Origin: Deltaproteobacteria bacterium
GTDB taxonomy: Bacteria; Myxococcota; B64-G9
Direction: 5' to 3'
Assembly (NCBI GenBank): GCA_019307065.1
Contig: JAFDKH010000019.1
Location: 1 to 47,845 of the forward strand
Length of the DNA stretch: 47,845 nucleotides
The first letter of the stretch is position 1. Every line of letters begins with the position of its first letter. The notes under the pieces were generated by a model that saw nothing but the letters and a program-made list of their open reading frames with translations, had not been told where the DNA came from and ran no database searches. This document shows positions 35,417 through 43,546 of the stretch, piece by piece. The position numbers were made by a program, and so were the translations under genes.

Positions 35417-37461
35417 CGCGCCCGAATGTTGGCGCGTTCGATCCTGATAATTTGGGACTGTGACGAACCGGGCAGGATAACATCCAGGATAACCGAAGTG
35501 CCCGGCTTGCCGCGGATCAACTCGACTGCCCGTCTCAAATCCAAACCCGAGAAATCGAACCCATTGATACGCGTAATAACTGCGCCGCTCAATAATCCCA
35601 TCTGCGAAGCCGGCGAGTCCTGGTACACGTCAAATGCCAGAAGCTGACCATCCTCGATCTTCAAAGTCATACCTACTCCGGCATATTTCAAACTCCCGCG
35701 CCGATCATCCTTGGCAGGCTCTATGCGGATAACGCCAATATCGAGTTCGCCCCCCGAGGGCACCTGGATACCGGTGACCATCTCGCTCAAGTAGCCGCGT
35801 TTCCGAATCCAGAGAGAGAGACGTTCGGCCGAAACGCCTTCGAGCCTGAACATTCCTTGTGGATCGCTAAAAACCCCATGTCTGAGACCTGCAAAACTTT
35901 CGACTCGGGCATGGGCCCGGGCAACCGCCAAGCCTGTCTTGTCATCAACAATCTTACCGATCAAGTCTCCACCGGCTGTCAGGTAGATCGTTCCGGCATC
36001 AGTGTTTTGTCCATTTTGGACAGTCACGCCGCTCTTGATGCCGGTCGTATAGCCTGCGGCATAGACCTTGACGATATAATTGCCGGCCGCCAGGCGCCCG
36101 AGTTTGAAGCGCCCGCTGGCATCGCGCACTGTGCTAGATCTGGTATTACTCATCGGCAACCCAAGTCTTGCAGAATCCGGGGCTGTTCGTGCTGAAACCT
36201 TGTATTGATGAACGGGCTTTCCATCAGCGGCCCGCACTACCAGGCCGCTGATGCTACCCGGCTCGGTCAACTCGAGAACCACACGATCGGCAGCAATCGG
36301 AACACTTACCTCAGCAGAAGGTCCCCAGCCACGATGCATGGCAAACAAGTTGATCTGATCTTTTTTAAATGGCCCCGGTATCCAGAACTCTCCGGAGAGG
36401 TCGGTGGAAACTCCGTATTTCCATTTTTTGGCCGTGCGTATAAAAACGAACGAATTCGCAACCAGCTCCCCGCTCGGGTCCTGAACCCGGCCGGCCAGGC
36501 CGGCCACTGGTCGCAATACAATAGTGACTTCGGTTGTCTGGCCGGGCGGAGCTGAGCCGTTTAGTTTTTTCTCGGGTGCGTATCCCTTGACCTTGGCAAA
36601 CAGCATAAAGTCACCGGGTTTGACTTGTTCAAATCGAAATAGACCTTGGTCGTCGGACTGCAGGCTGCGCTCGTCCAGACTTCCGCTGGTCAGAAGTCTG
36701 ACTTCGGCCTTGGCGATTGGTTTGTTGTCTTGGTCGACGATCTTGCCGATCACGATAGCCGGCTCACCAAGCTGGATATTTATCCCGCCGACTTCGGATC
36801 CGCTTTCTAAAAAAATCTCTTTGCTTTCGGCCAGGGCAAACTCGGCCAGTTCGGCCACGACCTGTATGCGTCCCGGCCCCAGGTCAGAAATCCGGAAAGT
36901 GCCGTCAGAGCCGCTGGTCTCTTTTATATCCAGGCTAAAGGCCTGGGTTTCTTCGGGTGCCTCTAAGTACAAAACACTCAGGCGCGCCCCGACTGCCGGT
37001 TTATCCAGGGCCATGACCCGCCCGGACACCTGGCTTGTTTTGTAGAGCCTGATCTTTAGTTTTGACAGGACCTTGCCTGCCCGTACTTGTACTCTTATAC
37101 GGGCTTCATCTTTGCGGCCCCCGGCCACGTAGCCTTTTGCCGAGGCGATGACGGTGCACGGCCCGGGTCGCACGTCTGAAATTGAGAACTCACCTTCAGG
37201 TCCGCTTATTGCGTGGTTTTCGTCGCCAGTATCGCACTCGATTCTTATTAGCCCGCCGCTGATGGCCTGGAAGTTTTTTACATCCTGTAAAAGTCCCGTC
37301 ACTCCCCCGGTCGTGGCCGCTTCGCCCTTGTCACCGGCATCTTGTTTTTCCGGCGTGTCGATTGAGTCGTTTGTCTTGAGGACAAACCAGGCGGCGACCG
37401 AAAGTAAAACCAGAAAACTGATACCGAATAGTATGCCGCTTTTCGAAGAAGACTTTGCCAT
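35413..37461 (-). CDS. Membrane-anchored protein with carboxypeptidase-regulatory-like repeats and a PDZ domain
   Basis: A 682-residue protein with one N-terminal membrane helix (GILFGISFLVLLSVAAWFVL). Then come some six beta-sandwich repeats of the carboxypeptidase-regulatory type (SGRVMALDKPAVGARLSV, GKIVDQDNKPIAKAEVRLLT, GLAGRVQDPSGELVANSFVF, GLVVRAADGKPVHQYKV, GKIVDDKTGLAVARAHARV, each with a DGTFRISDLGPG-like turn). It ends in a PDZ domain (QDSPASQMGLLSGAVITRIN, LRRAVELIRGKPGTSV). No protease domain is present. It is probably periplasmic or surface exposed. Such proteins are common in Myxococcota, with unclear roles. Confidence 0.85.
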   Translation of the reverse strand: MAKSSSKSGILFGISFLVLLSVAAWFVLKTNDSIDTPEKQDAGDKGEAATTGGVTGLLQDVKNFQAISGGLIRIECDTGDENHAISGPEGEFSISDVRPGPCTVIASAKGYVAGGRKDEARIRVQVRAGKVLSKLKIRLYKTSQVSGRVMALDKPAVGARLSVLYLEAPEETQAFSLDIKETSGSDGTFRISDLGPGRIQVVAELAEFALAESKEIFLESGSEVGGINIQLGEPAIVIGKIVDQDNKPIAKAEVRLLTSGSLDERSLQSDDQGLFRFEQVKPGDFMLFAKVKGYAPEKKLNGSAPPGQTTEVTIVLRPVAGLAGRVQDPSGELVANSFVFIRTAKKWKYGVSTDLSGEFWIPGPFKKDQINLFAMHRGWGPSAEVSVPIAADRVVLELTEPGSISGLVVRAADGKPVHQYKVSARTAPDSARLGLPMSNTRSSTVRDASGRFKLGRLAAGNYIVKVYAAGYTTGIKSGVTVQNGQNTDAGTIYLTAGGDLIGKIVDDKTGLAVARAHARVESFAGLRHGVFSDPQGMFRLEGVSAERLSLWIRKRGYLSEMVTGIQVPSGGELDIGVIRIEPAKDDRRGSLKYAGVGMTLKIEDGQLLAFDVYQDSPASQMGLLSGAVITRINGFDFSGLDLRRAVELIRGKPGTSVILDVILPGSSQSQIIRIERANIRAR

Positions 37462-37517
37462 CGGATTGATTCTGGCTACTTATTCGAGGCTGTGTCAATT
37501 GATCGCTTCTAATGAAT

Positions 37518-38312
37518 CTAGTCACAGCTTTGCTCGACTCCACCCTCACAAGCTGTCTTTAAGTATTCTCGGGCCTTGATTATATCTTGCGATCCTCCAT
37601 CACCTTTCAACAACATCACACCGAGGTTGTAGCATGCTGTCGCTTGCCCACCATCACAAGCCATTTTATAAAATTCTCGGGCCCTGTTTTTATCTTGAGG
37701 TCCGCCAAAACCCTTAAACAACATGAGACCAACGTTGTAGCAGCTTGGTTTATCTCCACCCTTACAAGCTTTCGAGTAATATTCTCGGGCCTTGGCCTTG
37801 TCCTGTGCTCCTCCCTGAGCATTCAACCACATCGTGCCGAGGTTGAAACAACCCCGCATGATTCCATCATCGCAAGCCCTCTTGAACAATACTCGGGCCT
37901 TCACTTCATCTTTTGGTCCCCCTTCGCCCTTGTACAAATCGAGACCAAAATTGTAGCAACCCGCCATCTCTTTCCCATTGCATGCCCTTATGAAAAGTTC
38001 TCGGGCCATGCCTTTGTCTTTTGGTCCACCTATGCCGTCTCCCCACAACATACCAAGACTGTTGCAACCGTTCGCATCCCCACCATCACAAGCTTTCCTG
38101 TAAAGTTCTCGGGCCTTGCTTTCGTCTTTTGGTCCTGCCTGGCCTTCTTCCAACATCTCACCAAGCTTGAAGCAACCTGTTGTCTCTCCGTTATCACAAG
38201 CTTTAGCTAGTTTTTCCCTTTCCGTAGGCTCACTACACGAAAGAACCAGTATTAATGACATGAAAAATATGGCCGTCAGCCAAGTTCCTTTGAACGAATT
38301 GGTCGTGAACAT
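37518..38312 (-). CDS. Sel1/Hcp-like repeat lipoprotein
   Basis: A 264-residue lipoprotein (signal FFMSLILVLSC, lipid cysteine at SCSEPT) made of about six 36-residue helix-pair repeats. Each carries a KACDGGDANGCNSLGML-type pattern with two cysteines seven residues apart, as in the disulfide-bridged Helicobacter cysteine-rich (Hcp) Sel1-repeat proteins. The GGPKDEVKAR linkers are very alike between units, which suggests recent unit duplication. These solenoids bind other proteins or wall fragments; target unknown. No strong ribosome site precedes the ATG. Confidence 0.88.
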   Translation of the reverse strand: MFTTNSFKGTWLTAIFFMSLILVLSCSEPTEREKLAKACDNGETTGCFKLGEMLEEGQAGPKDESKARELYRKACDGGDANGCNSLGMLWGDGIGGPKDKGMARELFIRACNGKEMAGCYNFGLDLYKGEGGPKDEVKARVLFKRACDDGIMRGCFNLGTMWLNAQGGAQDKAKAREYYSKACKGGDKPSCYNVGLMLFKGFGGPQDKNRAREFYKMACDGGQATACYNLGVMLLKGDGGSQDIIKAREYLKTACEGGVEQSCD

Positions 38313-38386
38313 GAGTGTAGTTTAGACCGGATTGTGTGTTTTTGGGAATACCCTGGGCTCCTGCTACCAAGTTTCATGAAACTTAG

Positions 38387-38671
38387 TCAATTGGCAGCGC
38401 CAGACTTCTTCTTACGAAGATTTATGCCAACCAGCTTGCCAATGTGAATTGCCGGCCAGGCAAGCAAAAGCCAGATGAAAAAAGAAAGTGGACATGGCGG
38501 GAGTAACAATACCCATGTAGCGCTGATCAGCACGAAAATTATTGTTGCCAGACTCAACAATACGCCTACTTCGGGCGAAAAGTTAAAATACCTGAAGACG
38601 ATTGCTGTAATAGCAATTTCTACAATCAGTATTCCGGTTAGACACGCCCATATATAAAAAAGAACAGCCAT
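38387..38671 (-). CDS. Small membrane protein of unknown function
   Basis: A 94-residue protein with three hydrophobic segments (FYIWACLTGILIVEIAITAI, VLLSLATIIFVLISATWVLL, LSFFIWLLLAWPAIHI) and a basic C-terminus (RKKKSGAAN). I do not recognise a family. No clear ribosome site is seen, so the start is uncertain. It lies between the Sel1-repeat and beta-barrel genes, all on the same strand. Confidence 0.55.
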   Translation of the reverse strand: MAVLFYIWACLTGILIVEIAITAIVFRYFNFSPEVGVLLSLATIIFVLISATWVLLLPPCPLSFFIWLLLAWPAIHIGKLVGINLRKKKSGAAN

Positions 38672-38695
38672 CGATAGGCTTTGATTGCCCGGCCT

Positions 38696-39427
38696 CTAAA
38701 AAGCCAGGCGCAACTGGACAGAAGGGTTCAAGGTCAATCCGCCGCCAATTTTGTTCCCATGTTCGTACATCTCCTCCACTCCAAGATAATCAACGCGTGC
38801 TTCCACTCTGGTATACGAAAAGGACAAGAGCAGGCTTTCAAAACGCAGGTAAAAGTTTTTTAGAAGTTCTTTCTCGAGTGCAACACCGATGCCAACCCCA
38901 ATCACATATAAGTAATGCTTGAACTCCTGGCTACTAAGACCCGACGCACTATAAGACCAGTCATCCCAATACCAATCACCGCCGATCAGCATAGACACAG
39001 AGAACTCAATCCAGCCACCGGGATTAAAGATCCTACGGTAGCCAAGATGGGTCCCTATTCCCTTCCGCCAGCCCTCCTTCGAAGTTGAATACCGATTTGA
39101 ATCCCATTCCGAGTAGGTAATAGTTAGTTTCATCAGAATTGAGGAACGCTCGCTCAGGCGCCGCTCGACAAAGATTTGCCCGTGAGTACTATCACCATCA
39201 GTGAGTACCGGCTGCAAAGGAACGCACCCAAAACCATCACACATCGTGTCGGTAACCAGTCCATAGTATGTACCGGTAGTTTGGGAATAGACGTTGCCAA
39301 AACCGATTCCGGCGCCGACTGACCATAACGGTTTGTCGGCACTGTCCTCGACGTCATGCGCATAAGCGCGCCAGGTTGGCGTACCGAGCAAGATCAGAAT
39401 AGCAACTAGATTGCGGTTAAAGATCAT
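38696..39427 (-). CDS. Outer-membrane beta-barrel-like protein
   Basis: A 243-residue protein with a signal peptide (MIFNRNLVAILILLGTPTW, cleavage near RAYAHD). It has alternating amphipathic strands typical of a small 8-10 stranded barrel (WSVGAGIGFGNVYSQT, RSSILMKLTITYSEWDSN, WIEFSVSMLIGGDWYW, YLYVIGVGIGVALEKELL, NFYLRFESLLLSFSYTRVE) and ends in an aromatic-terminal strand, VQLRLAF. The C-terminal phenylalanine is the usual assembly signal. AAGGAGG lies six bases before the ATG, which decides this start over a longer upstream frame. Ligand or function is unknown. Confidence 0.8.
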   Translation of the reverse strand: MIFNRNLVAILILLGTPTWRAYAHDVEDSADKPLWSVGAGIGFGNVYSQTTGTYYGLVTDTMCDGFGCVPLQPVLTDGDSTHGQIFVERRLSERSSILMKLTITYSEWDSNRYSTSKEGWRKGIGTHLGYRRIFNPGGWIEFSVSMLIGGDWYWDDWSYSASGLSSQEFKHYLYVIGVGIGVALEKELLKNFYLRFESLLLSFSYTRVEARVDYLGVEEMYEHGNKIGGGLTLNPSVQLRLAF

Positions 39428-39939
39428 GGGCACCCTCCTTTGCCGAAAAGCTAGGCACGAACCTATCCCGTTGCGTGGACATATAGGCCCACGCCGGTCG
39501 CGCACTGGGTTCACGCCGCTTTTGAAGTCAAACAGATTTTGACGCTACGAAATATTTGCAAGAAACAAGCCATCAAAGGTTCGTTGAAAAACTCATGTAA
39601 TCTCGATAAGAATCGCACAGGCTATTCAGCCATCTGCCTCAGTGACTGCACATTTTGTCAATTCAGACATGAAGAGCACATCGTCTATGACGAATTGTCA
39701 TATGAACCGACAAGCGATTTGCGTGTTAATTAGAGTTGGCGATATCATGTGCTTGATGTTCCATTGGAGAGAATCGGCTCGGGGAAGAGGGAGTAGAACC
39801 TCAGGAGGCTTTTAGGGTCGGGTCTTGACAGTTGACACATGAGTCCAATACCTGAAATCTTGCGTAACCCCTTTGAAATAGATGATCTTTAAGTGTCAAG
39901 TGTCATGACCCGACCCCTTTTCTTTTCTCGGCCGGGCTG
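39428..39939. other. Intergenic stretch with an inverted-repeat element
   Basis: About 510 bases between the divergent beta-barrel gene and a decayed gene remnant. A 64-codon frame at 39539-39733 has no ribosome site, no recognisable domain and unusual composition, and is not called. The main structure is the inverted repeat at 39815-39916, listed separately. Confidence 0.45.
39815..39916. repeat. 102-bp element with 26-bp imperfect inverted repeats (REP/MITE-like)
   Basis: The left arm 39815-39840 (beginning GGGTCGGGTCTTGACA) pairs with the right arm 39891-39916 (ending TGTCATGACCCGACCC) with three mismatches over 26 bases, around a ~50-base centre without a gene. GGGTCGGGTCTTGACA-type ends are widespread next to REP-associated or IS200-like transposases in related genomes, from general knowledge. 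No transposase is seen here. Confidence 0.65.
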
Positions 39940-40341
39940 TCAGGAACACTCGAGTACTCATTCAACAATGCCGGCGCGGACGGGGAAGGCTTTATCTGGT
40001 TACTACGTAAAATCTGTGGGCGTTGCATGCACAATGGCGAGCACTTGCTCGGTCTTCGGCTTGGTTGGCTTTCCACTGAAAAACTATCGGCCTCATTGCT
40101 TGTGCTGGTCGAGGTCCCGGACGCAGCCTGGCTTCAGCCGGGGATAACCTACCGGGCCTCTCCGAATCTAGAGTTTACGGTGGGCGCTATGCTGCCAATT
40201 GGTGGACGACCTACCTCGGAAGCAGTTGCTTCCGCTTTTGATGATCCTGCCGGGCAATTGCAATACATCACAATACCCCAATCGGAGTTCGGACTGTACC
40301 CGACCTTTTTTTTCATGCAGTTAAAACTGCTGGGGTCCTGA
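39940..40341 (+). pseudogene. C-terminal remnant of a beta-barrel outer-membrane protein
   Basis: In the frame ending at 40341 the translation reads like the last part of a porin-type protein: LEYSFNNAGADGEGFIW near the beginning, then LLVLVEVPDAAWLQPGITYR, PNLEFTVGAMLPIGG and the closing SEFGLYPTFFFMQLKLLGS. No signal peptide, start or N-terminal portion exists, and the frame opens next to the inverted-repeat element, so the 5' part was probably lost. A short internal ATG at 40027 could give a 104-residue product, but it would lack an export signal. Confidence 0.5.
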
Positions 40342-40342
40342 C

Positions 40343-41827
40343 ATGGAACTGACTAAGATGGATACCATGAAGATCAGATATATTTGTTTCTTTGTACTGT
40401 GCCTGACCCTGGCTGCTTGTTCCGGCGGCGATCCCAACAGCGGTTCGGATGCCGGAGTTAATCCTTGCGAGGGGGTTACCTGCTCCGATCATGGCTACTG
40501 CGTCGAGGGCTCGGGCGGCGCCAGATGCGAATGCGAGACGGGCTACCACACCGAGGGGCTAAGCTGCATCGAGGACGGGACCACCGGCCCCTGTTACGAG
40601 ATCGACTGCTCCGCTCACGGAACTTGTGTAGACGTGGGCGGGACGCCGGAGTGTCGTTGTGATGCGGGCTACCATGCCGAAGGGCTGACTTGCGTAGAAA
40701 ACAGCGTAGATCCCTGCCTGGGGATCACATGCTCGGGACACGGGCAGTGCATCGACAACAACGGCTCGCCCGAATGCCAGTGCGATAGCGGCTACCATGC
40801 CGAGGGACTGACTTGCGTAGAAAACAGCGTAGATCCTTGTCAGGGGATAACTTGCTCGGGCCACGGGCAGTGCACCGATAACAACGGCGCGCCCGTATGC
40901 CTGTGCGATGACGGCTACCACACCGAAGGGCTGAACTGTGTAGCGGATGCGGACCCATGCCAGGGAGTCACTTGTTCGGGCCACGGGCAGTGCGTCAATA
41001 ATAACGGGGTGGCCGAATGCGACTGCGACCAGGGTTACGAAGCCGACGGGCTTACCTGCGTCGAGACGTTGTGCGCCTGTCGCGAACGTACCAAGGTCGA
41101 CTACTCCTTTTGCCAGTATGCCCAGAGGTGCTCAAGCGCCGCGGACTGCTGCCCGGATCCGGCAACCATCGCCCCGCTGATTTGTAATCAAGATTACCCT
41201 TACCTCTACAGCTGCAGCGGCGGCCACTGCGAAACTCTGACCTGCGAAAACGACGCCCACTGTTCGGCCTACTTCCAGGTCACCCAGCAAAACAGCCCGG
41301 GAGTATGGGTCAACGAAGGCTGTCTAACCAGCGAATGCTCGCCTTATGCCCGCTGGTGCTCCTATCGCGAGACCTGCACCAGCGCCAGCGACTGCTGCCC
41401 TACCGCTGACAGCATCGCGCCCTACGTCTGCCAGGCCGACTACCCATACATCTACGGTTGCCAGGACGGCTTCTGCAAGATGATCTACTGCACCCAAGAC
41501 TCGCACTGCCAGCGGGTCGGAGCGGGTTACGATCCTTTAGACGGCTGGGCCCACTTGGGCTGCGTCGACAATATCGATCCTTGTACCGGCGAGCGCTGGT
41601 ACGGAATGTGTACATTCAAGCAAACCTGCAACACGTACCAGGATTGCTGCCCGGAAAACACCGGCAACCTCACTTGCGGGGCTGACTACCCCTACCTGTA
41701 CGAATGCGACAACAACTTGTGCGAGAGCGAATGGTGTACGTCTGATGGGCAGTGCAGCGTATACTATCAGCAGATCGAAAACGCCAACCCGGGCAAGTAC
41801 GAAAACTTGGGTTGCGTGGAGTATTGA
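40343..41827 (+). CDS. Cysteine-rich lipoprotein with EGF-like repeats and a triple CCP-DYPY repeat
   Basis: A 494-residue surface lipoprotein (signal with lipobox LTLAAC, then SGGDPNSG). Residues ~40-240 hold five EGF-like repeats of the form CxGITCSGHGQC...CxCDxGYHAEGLTC. Residues ~242-494 hold three ~83-residue repeats, each with a CxS/TxxDCCP motif, a DYPYLYxC motif and a closing GC. I do not know a named family for these. Three in-frame ATGs (40343, 40358, 40367) precede the signal and none has a strong ribosome site; the last gives the most compact signal. Probably extracellular, protein- or metal-binding. Confidence 0.8.
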   Translation: MELTKMDTMKIRYICFFVLCLTLAACSGGDPNSGSDAGVNPCEGVTCSDHGYCVEGSGGARCECETGYHTEGLSCIEDGTTGPCYEIDCSAHGTCVDVGGTPECRCDAGYHAEGLTCVENSVDPCLGITCSGHGQCIDNNGSPECQCDSGYHAEGLTCVENSVDPCQGITCSGHGQCTDNNGAPVCLCDDGYHTEGLNCVADADPCQGVTCSGHGQCVNNNGVAECDCDQGYEADGLTCVETLCACRERTKVDYSFCQYAQRCSSAADCCPDPATIAPLICNQDYPYLYSCSGGHCETLTCENDAHCSAYFQVTQQNSPGVWVNEGCLTSECSPYARWCSYRETCTSASDCCPTADSIAPYVCQADYPYIYGCQDGFCKMIYCTQDSHCQRVGAGYDPLDGWAHLGCVDNIDPCTGERWYGMCTFKQTCNTYQDCCPENTGNLTCGADYPYLYECDNNLCESEWCTSDGQCSVYYQQIENANPGKYENLGCVEY

Positions 41828-41922
41828 TTCAGTTTCTTGCGGTGCCGCTGCAGGGGCGTTATCCTGGCCGCAGTTAAAAAGGACTGCGTGCAGCTATGCT
41901 AGCCCAAGAGGGGAAAACAAAC

Positions 41923-43539
41923 ATGAGAAAAAAGGAATTAGCCCGGGCGGTAGGTATGAGCCTTCTCACGATATTGTTTGTCTACGGCTGCGGCGGGGAC
42001 TCCAAGGGCGGGATCGGGGAATTCTGCGAGGCTAACCGGGACTGCAAGAGCGGGCTAGAGTGCCGTGACAACAGTTGCTCCGAGCCGCTGATTACTTGCG
42101 ATCCGCCCTGCAACGCCGATGTGGAGTTTTGCTACGAGTTGGAATGCGTGGTCATCGCCGATCCCAACGACAAGGACGGCGACCTGAGCCAGGTCGGTGA
42201 TGACTGCGACGACTTCGACCGCACAATTCATCCGGGTTCATACGAGTACTGCGACGGCATCGACAACAACTGTGACGACCAGACTGACGAGAACTGCCAT
42301 CCGTGCACCAACGGAGAGGATCGACCCTGCGGCAGCGACCTGGGTGAATGCTCCGATGGAACCCAGACCTGCACTGCCGGGCAGTGGGAACCGTGCACAG
42401 CGACCGAACCGATCCAAGAAAAATGCGACGGCCTTGACAACGACTGCGATGGCCTGGTGGACGAGATCTGTCCCTGCCAAGATGGGGAAGAGTTCCCCTG
42501 CGGGGTTGACCAGGGCGAGTGCGTCGCCGGCAGCCAGGTGTGTACCGAGGGTGGCTGGCCGGGATGTATGAACGGTGAAGTGCCCGCAGACTACGAGACC
42601 TGTGACGGACTAGATAACGACTGCGACGGGCTGACCGACGAGGGCTTCCAACTCGGGGTGGAATGTGCCAGCCGGGGCGAGTGCGGCCCGGGCGTTCTGG
42701 AGTGTGCCGGGGACCTGGAGCTGATCTGCAGCACCTGGCCGGGGGCCAGCCAGGACCAGTCGGCGCTCGAGCTTTGCGACGGTCTGGACAATGACTGCGA
42801 CGATGGGACCGACGAAGACTTCGCAGTCGGGGACACTTGCCAGGGCGTCGGCGAATGCGGTCCTGGATCTATCGAATGCGCCGACCAAAACACGGCCCGC
42901 TGCAGCAGCGATCTGGGCGGCAGCCAGTACGCGGGAGTCGACGAGCTCTGCGACGGGTTGGACAACGACTGCGACGACGAGACCGACGAGGGCTTCGACA
43001 TTGGAGAGTCTTGCGCGCAGATCGGGATATGCAGTGAAGGCCTAGTAGAATGCGCCGACCTGATTTCAACCCGCTGCAGCACTCACCCGGGCGGCTCCCA
43101 GGACCAGTCCCAAACAGAAGTCTGCGATGGGGCGACCACCGACGAGAACTGCAACGGCGAGGCCGACGAAGGCTTCGATGTCGACGAGGACGGCTATTAC
43201 ACTTGCCTGTCGCACGGAAATGTCGAGGAGGATTGCTGCGACAACGAGCCGGCGGCATTCCCCGGTCAGGAGAATTATTCCTCTACCGCTCATTCTTGTC
43301 CCAGCACCCTCGGCGGAGTCTGGGACTTCAACTGCGACGGGGCCGTCGAATACCTGTTCAGTCAACTCCTGGTATGTCAGCACGACGGCTTATCGTGCCA
43401 CGCGGTGGCTTGGGGCACGGCCGGCCTGGCGCAGTGCGGGCAGCCGGTCATCATTTGGACGGATTGCTGCTACTCGGGTCCCAGTACCTGCGATCCTTGC
43501 AGTGCCTATCCGGAAGTCTACACCCAGGCCTGTCGCTAA
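41923..43539 (+). CDS. Lipoprotein with MopE-like cysteine/aspartate repeats
   Basis: A 538-residue lipoprotein (MRKKELARA signal, lipobox VYGC, then GGDSKGG). After a cysteine-rich N-terminal part it has six copies of the acidic motif CDGLDNDCDGLTDE (with variants such as CDGIDNNCDDQTDE), spaced ~50 residues, each preceded by a GECGPGxxEC-like segment. These motifs occur in the copper-binding MopE protein of Methylococcus and in many myxobacterial secreted proteins, where they are thought to bind metal. The C-terminal part is rich in further cysteines. AGAGGGG lies nine bases before the ATG. The TonB receptor gene starts seven bases after the stop. Confidence 0.85.
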   Translation: MRKKELARAVGMSLLTILFVYGCGGDSKGGIGEFCEANRDCKSGLECRDNSCSEPLITCDPPCNADVEFCYELECVVIADPNDKDGDLSQVGDDCDDFDRTIHPGSYEYCDGIDNNCDDQTDENCHPCTNGEDRPCGSDLGECSDGTQTCTAGQWEPCTATEPIQEKCDGLDNDCDGLVDEICPCQDGEEFPCGVDQGECVAGSQVCTEGGWPGCMNGEVPADYETCDGLDNDCDGLTDEGFQLGVECASRGECGPGVLECAGDLELICSTWPGASQDQSALELCDGLDNDCDDGTDEDFAVGDTCQGVGECGPGSIECADQNTARCSSDLGGSQYAGVDELCDGLDNDCDDETDEGFDIGESCAQIGICSEGLVECADLISTRCSTHPGGSQDQSQTEVCDGATTDENCNGEADEGFDVDEDGYYTCLSHGNVEEDCCDNEPAAFPGQENYSSTAHSCPSTLGGVWDFNCDGAVEYLFSQLLVCQHDGLSCHAVAWGTAGLAQCGQPVIIWTDCCYSGPSTCDPCSAYPEVYTQACR

Positions 43540-43546
43540 TTTCAAA

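Noticed and set aside
39539..39733. A 64-codon frame in the intergenic stretch
   Set aside because: No ribosome site, no recognisable domain, and composition unlike the neighbouring genes.
42238..43160. Regularly spaced DNA repeats that look array-like
   Set aside because: They are in-frame coding repeats of the CDGLDNDCD motif, vary in sequence and spacing, and are not a CRISPR array.
43127..43546. Extension of the TonB receptor gene 140 codons upstream
   Set aside because: It would overlap most of the last third of the MopE-like gene and bury the signal peptide; the extension is low-complexity threonine/arginine sequence from the shifted repeats.
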